Origin: Odontesthes bonariensis
Lineage: Eukaryota; Chordata; Actinopteri; Atheriniformes; Atherinopsidae
DNA: 64,000 nt
NCBI RefSeq assembly: GCF_027942865.1
Contig: NC_134526.1
Span: 10,076,284-10,140,283 of the forward strand
Reading direction: 5' to 3'
The first letter of the stretch is position 1. Every line of letters starts with the position of its first letter. The position numbers and the translations under genes were made by a program. Positions 1 through 12,155 of the stretch are shown here, piece by piece. The notes under the pieces were generated by a model that saw only the letters and a list, made by a program, of their open reading frames with translations, searched no databases and was not told where the DNA came from.

Positions 1-19
1 GTGTGTGTGTGTGTGTGTG
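1..19. repeat. (GT)n microsatellite at the window edge
   Basis: Pure GT dinucleotide repeat, cut by the left edge of the window. Confidence 0.9.
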
Positions 20-1734
20 CCTCTGTGCATTTTGGTGGTGGGCAGTCAAGCACTGCCTACTGGATCACTCCAGTACAGAAGAAGAGTCCCACACAACCTC
101 CTTATGACAACACTGCCCTCGCTTGCCAATTTGAGCACTTCCCATCTTAGCCAATAAGCAGATGACTGCTGATCCATAATCAGCAAGTAGCTTGACTCTC
201 AGAAAATACCCACCACAAAACAACAAAGTAAGTGAAACTCTCTGAAACAAAACAAAGCGACACTGATACAAGAGCTAACATGAAAGCTAAAACTAAACAC
301 AGATTTAGAAGCAATAGGTTCCAGTCCCTGCCTGTCCCGACCCCCCACTTTGGAACTCTATCATCCAGCTGCAGGAGCTAATTTGAACCTGGAAGCATCC
401 CTGTTTGCCATCCATCTGGTACTTAACTGCTGGAGATGGATTCAGTCTATGTGTGCTTCGGTGGGCAATTGGGTGCAATTGCGTGCCAGACCCCCAGACT
501 GGCACCATTCTGAGCAGAACCTAATGCTAATGTTACTGTTCTCTGGGGGGAAATAGGGTTTGTGTCCCTGCACAGCTGAGCAAAGCATGGGGGGGTGAGT
601 GGTGGACCATGAAGGGTAAGCCGAGAGCAATGAAAGAGGAGGTTGCCAAGCATGGAAGTTTTCACTCTGGGTAGGGCCACAGAGCAACATTTGGAGGAAG
701 GAAGGGAGGAACTGTAAACTCACAACCAAACATCCGTGACAAGTTTTGCCGCTGTATCAGGACACATATGAGCTACAGCCATTCAGAGAAACCCAACAGT
801 GCAGTAGCCAAGGTTTGAAAACTGTGTTCCAGTGTTTAAGCATTTCAGTGTAACCTGGTCAGCCATCATCATCATACAGAATTTTGGTTGATGATGCAAA
901 TTTGACGAAACTGGTCACACTCAATCATTTTTTCTCAATAAAGAGGTCAGTATGTGTCAACAGGACTGTTTTTCTGGTGGTTAAACAGCAAACAGTTCTT
1001 CTGTGGACTCCAGAATATGATTCTGTCTTAAAATAGTTCTCAATAACTCTGGTATACATGCAACTACTCAGTCCCACCTTGAAGTGTGTCTGATTGGAAG
1101 ATCTTTCATCATTTTGCCTTCAAACATGGCCGCCAATTAATTGCAAATCTGGCCTCTTTCCAGCATAAATTCACCTTTCAAACTCCCTAACCTTCTGTTA
1201 GTGAGATGGACTTTGAGTTACAATATCCCTGTACCAAGTCACCATATCACATTTACATGTCAGTCAGACCAAAACTGGGCTTTTAAAAAACATGTAAATA
1301 TGTTACTCAAACCAGAATTGCACAAAATCAAGTTTCTTAAAAACAGGCTAACATACCCAGATGCTACAATAAGGGATCAAATCACTCTGCATGTATACGC
1401 TCAATTAGACTTAAATGGGTCAGGGCACTCTGAACAAAAGTTCTTTCTTTTCTAATCTTTTCTTAAAAACTAAACTAACTATATGTTAATACAGCTAAAT
1501 TCTCAAGAAAGTTACATTGCCAGAAGACTACATGCCTCAAAAACTGTGACTAAAGATAGGCCCAATAGGATTATGTGCCAACTTGCGTTAGCTTTTTCAT
1601 TAGATTTTTTTGCAGTGTCAGACATTGTCATCTGTCAGTAACTTAATTCCACTCCCATGCATGTATAGAGGGCCAAGGATGGTGATCCAGTTAAATGGTC
1701 AAATGGAGCTAAAAACCGTAGCTTAACTCATCTG
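20..1734. other. No gene recognised
   Basis: Moderately AT-rich sequence. The longest open frames are about 100 codons, lack codon-like composition and match no family I know. I see no clear transposon ends, tRNA or promoter here. Confidence 0.5.
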
Positions 1735-2125
1735 TGTCACGGTTCGGAGTGGATGCGAGGAAGGAGGACCCAGATGGAGCCAGGAGGTAACTTAAAACTC
1801 ACGGCTACGGTGGGATACTGTAAAGACTCACATATAAAACCAAAAACATCTAAGAAATAACAAAAAAACAAACTGTATATTACACAGGACCAAGACCAGA
1901 CCCAAGGCTGCCGGTGAAAAAACCATAGGAATAATGACGGAGGATCTGACGAGGAGTGAAGGACACTGGGAGATTAAATGCTGTGGGTAGAGTACAGCTG
2001 AGGAAAAGTGGGCACAGGTGAAGTGAGTGGAGCTGATGACCAGACCGGAGGGAACTGAAGGAAAAAGGTGAGGAAAATGGCAAGACTGAACTGAGACAGA
2101 AACATAATAAACATAGATCGTGACA
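1735..2125. mobile_element. Non-autonomous DNA transposon-like element, 391 bp
   Basis: The block starts TGTCACGGTTCGG and ends CGTGACA, so the termini are short inverted repeats (TGTCACG/CGTGACA). The same five bases, ATCTG, flank both ends and look like a target-site duplication. The interior is purine-rich on the plus strand, holds no reading frame of note, and resembles a dispersed repeat common in teleost genomes that I recall only in general terms. The superfamily is uncertain. The paired termini and matching flanks support an insertion; the family name is left open. Confidence 0.6.
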
Positions 2126-5100
2126 ATCTGTGCATGTGCAGTGAACCTGATCTTAATTCATACATTTTGAGGACATTTATTATTCTATATCATGGCTGGT
2201 TAATTTTGAACGATCTGTCAATACTGTTAGGTGCAAAAATGAGTTAACATGTGAAGTTGCACTCTCTTCTAGATGCTGATGAAGACTAGCTGAGCTTAGT
2301 TAAAACAATTATCTTCTCAGCCCTTCTTTAATTGGGATTGACATTTAAATTAAGTAGTTGATGTGAGCCAAGGACAGATATGGCCATGTTAACAATTACA
2401 ATACTGCTTAATGGGGCATGCCAGAGCTATTTTGGAGCATGTTGTGGGAGAAAGAATACGGCATACTCTATTAGTCAGAAACCAGAGCGAATCTGTGAAG
2501 TGGGACAAGGTCAGAGCCACTCCTTCATTTCTAGGCTAGTTGCTCATCATCCAAGCACTTCAAAACCTTGAGTGAAATCATTAATATAAACACCAACCTG
2601 GGAAAAGGCTTTCAGCATGCATAAAGTGGCCGTCAAGGATAGTCTGTCATTTGTGTAACACCTCCATGGGCAAGCTGAAAGCCAAGGATAGTAAGTCTGC
2701 ATGCAAGCTGAGAAGTGCCCTCAGGGATCATTACTCCTCTCTTTTAAAGACAGGCTTCCTCTCACTTTTCCCTCACACTCTGATTTACAAAGATCTAACA
2801 CCATGCTTCTAGAAAGACTTGGGCTCTCTGGTACTGAGGAAGTTTGATTAACTGAGCAAAAGCTTCTGCTCTAGGGAGATCACAAAGTGGACAAGAAAAA
2901 CAAGTAAAAGCAAAAAGCAGCCACCTGAATGAGGAGCATTACGAATACATACGTCAAAGGGGGTGTGTGTGGACACGAAAAAAAACAAGATGGAGCAGAA
3001 AGAGGGTTATGCCAGAGGAAGGTGGAGGGGGGTGTTAAGTACAGAAATACAGAGCTCCTATGTGTGCCCTTCCCACAGATCCAATCCCTCTGCCCTCATC
3101 CCTCAGAAGGTTCCTGTGTACCCCTGGCCTGGGCCTGTGGGGGAACAAGGCTGTCCTCTGTGTTTTTGGTACCCTGTGAAGAGTCGCTTTCCATGCAAGC
3201 TGCTTTCAGAGCACGCTTTTTGGGGTTAAATGTGAGCACAGCCCGAGGGAAGGTTGTGTGTTCCTCTGCCACAGAAAAGTTTAGCATGAAAGACGAGTGC
3301 CTTGATATAGCCTGTGAAGTGAGCCCGCAGTCCAAATCAAGAAGAAGCAAAGACTGAGCACAGTGTTGAGAAACTTCAACACATTCACTGTGCTCACTCC
3401 ATATTTCCATCCTGCTGCCAAGAAAATGTTCAGCAAACTAATCAGATACAGCAAAAATACATATAAAGTATACATAAAGAGTCAGAAAGTCAGAGGCTTG
3501 ATACTAACCTTTCAGTGCAGTGGTATTTTTCATTTATCCTGGAGATATTTCATTAAAGAAGAATAATATTTTCTAATGTTATGTTCATACAGTAGGCTTC
3601 TATTCATAGGCTACTTTAGTTTGCAAACATAGTTTCAACAAGACTGAACATATAAAACAGCACAGGTAACTCTGACACAACATGGCTTTTCTTTGCCTCT
3701 TACAACCTCAGATCATTTTTTACTGTGATTCATTTTAGTAAATGACTTCTCTGTGCTCACACACTGTGCTGTTTTTTTCTTTCTGCTGCCATGGGAATAG
3801 AAAGGAGGATGCATGTTGCATGCAAGTGTCCCAGTAGGATCTAAAAGGACGCATTTGCTATTATTGTCAATTGACAAATGACTAACACAGAATCCATTCA
3901 TAAGAACCCGCTAGTTAACAAGTTGTATCCAAAATGCTGAATTTAGAAGGCAAAATAGCAGCTGCTGTCTTTACATTATGTGTTTTTAGGCCAGTTTGAA
4001 AAAGTAAAGACACTTACTGAGGGTAACAGATTTATCACATTCATGCAGTCATCCCTGATGACCTGTCAACGTTGTGTCCAACAACAAAATAATTCTCCTT
4101 TATTAACTCTAAATAAGGCTTTTTATAAAATGCTGCTGGCAGAACATGAGAAGTTTACAAAACAAGAGTAAGATTTGGACTTTATTTACCTTTCTGAAGT
4201 CTCTGGAATGTTTTCAATTCAGTGACTGATTCTGGTATGATGGGTTTGTGTGTCTAGTGTCTGTAACTTGAGGTATGAAAGCATTTACTCTACAGTTTAT
4301 GTGATGCCCTCACCTGTGTTCCCTGTCTTGAAGATTTCAATCAAAAAAATCAGCAGACCCCAGGGTGTTGTTTCACCACAGCTGTCTAGCTATTGATTTC
4401 CTACAGACACAGGCAGATTGCTTTGTTCTCAGTTTTGCGGGTAAATTATTATCAGGTAGCTCACAACTTTTTTATGATTAATATATCAGTCAGCAGGTCA
4501 AAAATCAGAGTCCTTCAAGATGCAATTCATGTAACCGCCAAAACCCTTATTTTGCAGTAAAGAAGCAGAATTGCAAACCATAAAACAAAAATGTGCAAAT
4601 ACTGAATTGAAACAGATTATCGGGCTCAATATCTCAGCAATATTGAGTAAATCTGAAGGTTCCAAGCAGCACAGGAAGGACTTACATACTGTATAATACC
4701 AGACGACGATAGTATAAGTATATCATTACTCCTACATCCTACATCTTCAAAAGTTCTTTCTGCTTCAACAATTTAATCTTTAAAATCATACTTGTTGAAA
4801 AATATATTATCAAAAAAATACACAATGTTGAGCAGAAATTAATTATAAAAAAAAAGAAAATGTACTTGTAATAAAGTATCTGTTTGTGCAAAGCAGAGGT
4901 GGCTTATCTGAGGATGTTTCAGGAAACCTTCTAAAGTCAGAGGTTTTCCTCTGCTTGCTGAAAATACAATGCTTACTCTTCCAGAGAGCAGGTGCATCAA
5001 TTCCTCCACTCTCTTTATCTTTTGCCATGCCCCTTCTCTGACAGCAGCTTTGTTGCAATTGTTAACCCAACCCCAGCAGTACCCTGTGTTGTCAGCAGAA

Positions 5101-6172
5101 ACGCTTCCAGGAGCTGAGCACTGAGAGATGCCCCTTTCTCTCTGAACTGAGTGGAAAAAATATATGGTTCAATTATAGGGTCTGTCAGGCTATAGCACGA
5201 GTTTGTGATGGCCTGAACCAAGCTGGGGGGAGACAAAGTCAAGCTTATAACTAATGCAGTACAAGTGAAGCTTTTTGTGGGTTCAGCTTTTGCTGCCTCA
5301 TTCACTTTACAAGCTTTGGTAACGACTGAGAGTGGAAAACGGAAGAACAAAGTTCGGCTTCATCCTTAAAAAAAGGTTTGAGGGTGCACTATAAAATCAG
5401 TGAACCACCAAACAGTTAAGAAATGGAGAGAGATATGGCGAATCAGTGCAGTTAACAGAATGGATTTGGTGGATCTGTGAGTCGATGTGTGCGTCAGCTG
5501 TGTGATGCAAGGCTAAGAGGGATTTTAAACTAGAGGAAGTGGAGTTAATGTGGGTTCCAGAAGAGCAGAGCGCTGGCCTTGCTTCTCTCATCCACTTTCA
5601 GCCCACCAGTTTGACACAGATGATAAGAGGCCTCAAGGAGAGAGCAAACACACATCACCCACACACACTCCTGCAGCAGAAAAATGAAAAACACCTCAGG
5701 TATAAATGAGAAGATAGAGGAAGATATCCTGGACAAAAGCACACCGTTGACTCAAACTGAACATTCAGAAAGCATACAGAGACTGTGGAAAGAATCAACA
5801 ATCTCACTTTCCAAGAGTTGCTTGGCCCGCATATGGTAAGAGAGTGATAATCTGACTTTTAATCAAAGACCGGAACTGTTTGGTTTACTAAGCCCTGGTT
5901 TATTGTGAAGAGACGAGACAAGGGGGAAAGTGTGCAGCAGTGTGATATAAGCAGTTCTGACTCAGATACTACGTCAATGGTGGCATTGCAAGCCCATCTT
6001 CAGCATCACCAACGCCGGTATCATACTATCTGAGGTGACCTGAGCTACACCCATCAATATCCAGCCTTCTCTCCGTGCAGCCAACATGGTTCAATAAGAG
6101 ACGCAGTAAAATAAGAGCATGTGCCTCAGATCCAGCCCTCCAGGCAGTAGCGGTTACTGGGATCAGCATGGA
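2126..6172. other. No confident gene
   Basis: No recognisable exon, RNA gene or complete transposon. A plus-strand frame at 2929-3357 (142 codons) has no recognisable domain and is probably chance. An AATAAA on the minus strand lies at 5899-5904. It would serve as a poly(A) signal only if the exon-like block just to the right is real. Confidence 0.45.
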
Positions 6173-6297
6173 TTAGATGTCTTTCCAGGCTGATCGATGT
6201 GAGGTGGAGATGGGGTTGGTGGCTTGGTGGGGTAGAGGAAGCTTTGGTGCCTCCTCCTGGGGGCTGTAATGATTCTGATAGCTGATATCTGTGGTTG
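6173..6297 (-). CDS. Possible terminal coding exon of an unidentified gene
   Basis: On the minus strand an excellent acceptor (about 30 nt of pyrimidine ending CCCTCCAG) precedes this block. From 6297, after two leading bases, one frame reads 40 codons to a TAA at 6173. The peptide begins TTDISYQNHYSPQEEAPKLP and ends AWKDI. An AATAAA on the same strand lies about 270 nt further on. I do not recognise the protein. A second frame through the block is also open, so coding status is unsure. It could be the last exon of the gene that neighbours dhx58 (ZNF385C in human), but nothing in the sequence shows a zinc finger. It could equally be chance. Confidence 0.25.
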
Positions 6298-9200
6298 CTG
6301 GAGGGAGAAGAAGGAGATAAAAAAAAAAAGTGCAGACACTTCCAGTAAATGGAGTTTAATCTGTCAATTAAGTTGTCATGCTTGAGTTAAATTGATTCTG
6401 CATGTATCGTCCCCAACAATATTCTGATTATGTGTGTAAAACTCCAAGAAAAAGAGCATGACTTTGTCAGTATAATCTTGAGCTTTTTGTTTTTCAAGAA
6501 TACTCGGGTCAAGTCGAAGATCAGTATGAGTTGAGAAAGAAATGACTCACCATCTATATGAAGCTCTAAATGTATGCACCAAGTATGAAGCTCTTACAAC
6601 TCGCTAATTATGTAATGTTGTTGCAGAACAAATACCTGAGCATACATGTTGTTACCTTTCAAAACTTGTCTTGATAATAAATAAGTGCATAAAAGTTGTT
6701 ACTGTGATGGAGCAACATGCCTCCTCGGTACAGACAGTTACATGCTCACCCTAAGCCACTGACAGCTGAGCATAAAATAGATGACACACAGTTAATCCAA
6801 ATATCAGTGGTGCCCCAGTCTAACCTGATGGCTGAGTCTGTGGTGTTACATATTCATCGCTTGCTCCTATTTCACATTCAAAACTGACAGGAACATTTCA
6901 GCCAATCGTTATCAAATAATTTTTTTTCAAATCCTGGTCATTTCCAAAATGACACTGCTGAAATGCTCCACAGACAGAATTGTCATTCATTTTCATTCCA
7001 AGCTTCATTAAGGAATTCAAGTGAGATAAAATACCTATTTGAGGAGGCAAACTTGGAAGGGAGATATGGAGAATATTTAGGATAGAAAAGTGACGATGGT
7101 TCTCTTTATCACAATTTCTCTTTATGACATATTACTGGATAAAATTGAGGAGTTTAAGCAAGTTGGGGAGATTGTAAGAAAAAATATAATCATTATAAGG
7201 ATAAGGACAAAGACACGATACACACACCACCAGACTGAGAAAGAAGTCATCTCTCTTATAAATTACCTTGACACAGAGAAAGCAAGTGAGTAACACTCTC
7301 ACTTCTGTCAATATTGATGCACTAGAGCAAAGAAAGTAACCCACACATGGTCCAACGGGGCTCCACTGAAAGACTTTGGTTGTGCTACCAGCTACCAGGT
7401 GTGAACTGTATGAATGACTGTATGTAAAGCAGGGCGTTCCCTGAAAAATGGCATCAATGAAACCATACCTCGATCAAAAGATGAAAAAGTGACTTTGTAC
7501 AAAACCCAACCAGATCTGAATATTCATCAAAACTGTCTATAATATGTTTTCGATCAAAATGATTTAGCCACTGCCCTTCCTGGGGAGTTCAGTCGGACCC
7601 AAACAAGCAGCCTATTTAGTTGGTGTTGTTGTTGTGCAGACTGGTTGAGAAGGTGTACCTGGCATGAAACACTGGGCCAGTGTTCAACCTCAGAGCTCCG
7701 TCATTCACAGGCATAAATGTACCACTGAATAAGTGCATGTGTTTGTGTTAGTGAGTGTGCCATTCCAACACTGGACCCACTGTTGAGTGTGAGTCATTAC
7801 ACATGTTTTAATGTGTGTGTGTGTCTGGGCAACATGGTGTATGATGGTGATCTGACTTCTTCTGCCTTCTGTTAGCAAGGATAATGATTTCATAGCAAAT
7901 TAAAAATAGATCAAATGATGATCAACAGAGATCCCAAATGTGTGACTGAACAGATCTGCCTTCTGCTGTTAATGCAGGTGAAAAACACGACTCCCCCCTC
8001 TGATCTAACTTTTCACCGCCTGCTCCATTTCGGTTTAAGCACAGGGCTCAGAGGGGAGGTCGAGATGTTGAGTTGAAGCGTGTACTTCGCAGGGTCAGCA
8101 GTGTCACTTTGCCTGCTACCCACTGAGAAGCAGGCAGACTCCGCTAAGTCTATCCTTGGGCTGGGCACCTCTGGTCAGGCATGCCAGTCAACCAGGTGGG
8201 GGCCTGAGGGAGGGCGCTCACAACTGTGAAAGGACAGCCTGCGTGCCCTGAGACAGGCTCTTTGCAGCTGTCAGAATCTCTGACCCCTGCCAAGTCCACC
8301 CCCAACCTGACTCTGCCACATTCAGCTTCACACAGGGCAACGACCCATGGAGGCCAGTGGAAGGCTCAAGGGTGGAGGAATACCATCACTCCATTGCTCA
8401 CTCTTGAAGGGCACGTTTTCATGCCTTTAATATATATGTCCCCCGTTCAATGCACCTGTCATGCAAAGCCATGAACAGTTTGGACTTGCCTCATCCCTTC
8501 AAAACTAATCCCTGTGCAGCAAGAACAATTAACAATTTATCAAGCCTACTTGTTGAAGCTATTTGACTGAATATACAGTAGCTTTAGGAACTCATCTGGC
8601 ACTTTTAGTTCATGCTACTCATCCCTCCTAAATCATGCTTAACAAAAGAAATATCACTGTTGTTAACATTTATGAACTATATTGAAAAAACTTCCATCTC
8701 ACAACACAGATAAAAATGTTTGATGCATGAAAACTTCAGCAAATTAATAGCTTGTAAGCTTCATTTTAATGACCCACTTATAACACAGTCGAATGTGAGA
8801 ATGTGGCTCTGCTCTGCCATGACGGAACAGTGATGTCCTCCAGTCCCAAGCTACCCCCAGCTAATAGGGAATTAGCTGTGCGTTTGTTCTGGCAAACGGA
8901 ACATCACCCAGAGAGTATGTAACAATTTTAGCACAAAACTTTTCAGAGAATCCTCCTGAAGGTCACTGTGCTTCTCTGAATGGTTTCGGCATCAGATGAA
9001 ATAAAGTCTAGCAGTCACACAAAGGAAGAGAGAAATACAGAACCAGAGAGGTCGGTAAGACATCCAAAAGTGTATATATTCAGTCTGTGGGCTCCGCTCA
9101 GTGTGAGCAGGGTGGCCACCTTTGCTCAGCAGGTGATAATGACAAAGATAACAGCAGCAACGAGGAGGATAAAAAGAAGGTCAAGGTAAAACAGCCAGAG

Positions 9201-11820
9201 GCATTTGAACAGCAAATGTACACAACAAAACAGAAAATTACAAGGTGGGAGGCAGTAATATATGAGCCAGTGGATGAATGAAAAACAAGTTTAACCAGGA
9301 GGAAAAATTAAGGATACTTATGTCAGGATATATTCATATTATACATCTATACAGAGTCTCACAGTAAACCTGTCGGAAATAGTTTACACTTAGCTCTGAT
9401 AACAGGGCGGCGGGCCCAAAATATCATCCATCTCTGTTTCTTTGCTTACATCATAGCAATTTATTTCTACCTTCTTTCTTTTTCATGTAATTCCATTTGT
9501 CTTGCCAGATGTTTTTAGTAAGGCATAAATAATTACACGTCCTTTTCAGGTGCGGTATAAATGTAATCTTCTCCACAAACTAACCCAAACAATCTCACAT
9601 AATCATGAACATAAAAGAAAAAAATAATGAAGAGTGCAGCCAGAGTAACATCCTCTATTAACGCTTTCAAATGAGCCTGCGAGATGAGCAATTGTCCACA
9701 GCGCTGAGTCGTTAAAGAAGTATAAAGCCACTTTAAAGCATTTTGCTGGAGCATCTTTGACTGCCAGCCTACTGAGGTGGAAGTAATAAGTACCGCAATA
9801 ACAACACACAGTGACTGACAGGCTGTTTGACTCTTGTTTCTCTGTATCGCTGCTGCCAACAACAAAACCTGGAAACTTCACCAATACCTGAAACACACAC
9901 AAACACCACAGGGTGTAACAATATCCAAAGGTAGGTGATGGTTAACTTTGCTGCAAAGTTAAAAGAGCTAAAGAAAAAACATTTTTGTCTACTCTGAAAA
10001 GCCCCACAATTTGTGTTGCAAAAGAGATGAACAATGTGATTGATTCAGTATATCACCCACATTGAATGTAGTTCAAACAGAGAAGCAGTCAGTGAAAAGA
10101 TTAAATATCAAAACCTACGATTCTGTCTGTGTTGCTTAATGCGGGTAACAGTAACGTTAGCAGCTACGATTAGGATACAAACATCTGTTTTTCAAAAAAA
10201 CACCTTCACATTTGTCTTTGCTTTTTTTTCACTTGGTTATGAATTAACTTAAACAACAAATAATCAAAACTTCTTCTGCCAAGACAAAAAAAAGGACACA
10301 AATAAAACCTGACTACACCACCTTTACAGTTGGAACTTAGAAGTGGTTTGAGGAAGTGAGAAGCAAAGACTGAAATTACTGCTGCATGTCTGCAGGAAGG
10401 GATAAAAAACATAAAAAACACAAGTCAAACCATGAAAAAATATTGGCTTCTAATAGTGTGAGGGTAATCTAAGCTTATTTAGTGTTTTACAATAAATAAA
10501 TAAAAAACATATGATATGATACATATGATATGATCATTTCACATATATATATGGGGATGGTGGTGGCTCAGAGACGGTCACACATTAAAATGTAGAGTTG
10601 GTGGTCTGATCACTGAACGTCAAGATGTAGCATAAAAGTAATTTTCAAGCATATATTGCTCTTAACCATATTTTAAAGTACTGTTTCAATCTGTGCGGAA
10701 ACCGTATCATCGTAGTACGGGTCAAATTCAAATTAAATTAGTTTTTTGTTTGTATGTTTTCCTTCAACATACCATCTCCTGATGCTCACTCGTCTCGATT
10801 AAAACTCTGAAGTGCCATAATTATCCTGCTTTCATGTATTGAAAAAGACAAAGATAAGTAAACCAAAAACGATTCCAAGAAACCTATTGTGACCTTTGTC
10901 GTAACAGAAAGACAAATTGCAGCATTCATCAGCTGGCAACATTAGGCAAGAGAGTCCCATTCTAAAAGGTGTTGCCCACAAATAAATCTTATCCAGAGCG
11001 GCGGTACTATGTCAGTTTTTCTAAATCAATGCTGTGATTTTTTTTCTCATGATTTTTCACACCTGTTATTTGTTACAACAGCAAAAAGGTTGTAGTAAAT
11101 AACATCTCAAATATGAAGCAGCTCATCATCACATATGTCCTGCTTTTCCATTATCTTACATGCATAGCCAGTTTTGCCCTCTCTAAAGGCATAAAACCTG
11201 GAAGTCATGCTGTACATGATGTAGATGTATGTCAGTGACCAGGAAATACACAGTTTGACAATCTTGAGGATTGCAAAATTATTATCATGCTATTTCTCTT
11301 GAAAGAACTATGTCATCCTGAACATCTGAAAATATGAAGAATGAATACCTCAATTGTTAACATCTCACTAAATCTGACAACTATAGGCAGTGCAGACCCC
11401 AAGTCCACCTGGAAAACTTATTTACCATTTTCAGTGGGAAAAACTATTAAGTTAGATTGTAGATTTCATAGTTCATACATAAAGGTACGAAGCATCAACT
11501 CGTAACTTAAGCAACTCCTTTAACATATTTAGTTGGAATTCACAGATGATTATAAATCAGAAAAATTTCAAAATGTATGTTAAAACTTCAGTATCCACAT
11601 TAAATGGCTAGTGTGGACTAATCCACAATTAACAATCTAATTTCAAGCTTGTTAAATTAGACTATTCATTAATTTGTTATAAGCGTATTAACTTCTACGT
11701 TACCATTCATTAGCAGTTATAGAAACAGCATTTTCCTTGGAGTGAAATGAGAAGGAAGAGGACTGAATGTACGGTGCAGCTGATGCGCAATTACGCATAA
11801 GCTCCAAAAGTCATACTCAC
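6298..11820. other. No confident gene; two overlapping open minus-strand frames at 9533-9902
   Basis: Mostly AT-rich unique-looking sequence. Two minus-strand frames of 99 and 110 codons overlap at 9533-9902, following a TTTCAG acceptor-like site, and neither resembles a family I know. A GC-richer stretch lies at about 8030-8350 without a convincing frame. Short direct repeats around ATATGATATGATA occur near 10510-10540. Confidence 0.45.
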
Positions 11821-12155
11821 CCCAAACCACAAAGGTGAGACTTATCTGCCGTTTGGGAAAATAAAACTTTACATGAACGCCTTTGATTTACTCCAGTCTG
11901 TCAGAAAGCAGCAAAACAGCACGCCTTATATCGTATCAATAATCATTTCAGCCACAATCAAACTTTTTTTCACAGACAGCACCCCTCCTGTGCGTGTCTG
12001 CAGCGGACAATATGATGCAAAAGAGCAAATCTTACCGGTCACTTTCCGTTTCTGACCTCCCGTGTTCGTCCGTGCCCAACGACAGAGGAAACAGTTAAGA
12101 CAGGGTAAAGACTGCCCGCCAAGCAAAGAGCAAACCTGTCCAGTGCAGCGGTCAT
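11821..12155 (-). other. Candidate non-coding 5' exon pair of an unidentified minus-strand transcript
   Basis: A locally CpG-richer block on the minus strand ends in a good donor (ACCG then GTAAGATTT, exon end 12036). A polypyrimidine acceptor (TTTCTGACAG) then opens a 77-nt block, 11897-11821, which ends in a second good donor (GGG then GTGAGTATG). The implied intron is 138 nt. No reading frame runs through both blocks: an ATG at 12155 meets TGA at 12039. They would therefore be 5' untranslated exons, perhaps of a gene continuing to the left. The support is splice-site quality and base composition only. Confidence 0.25.
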
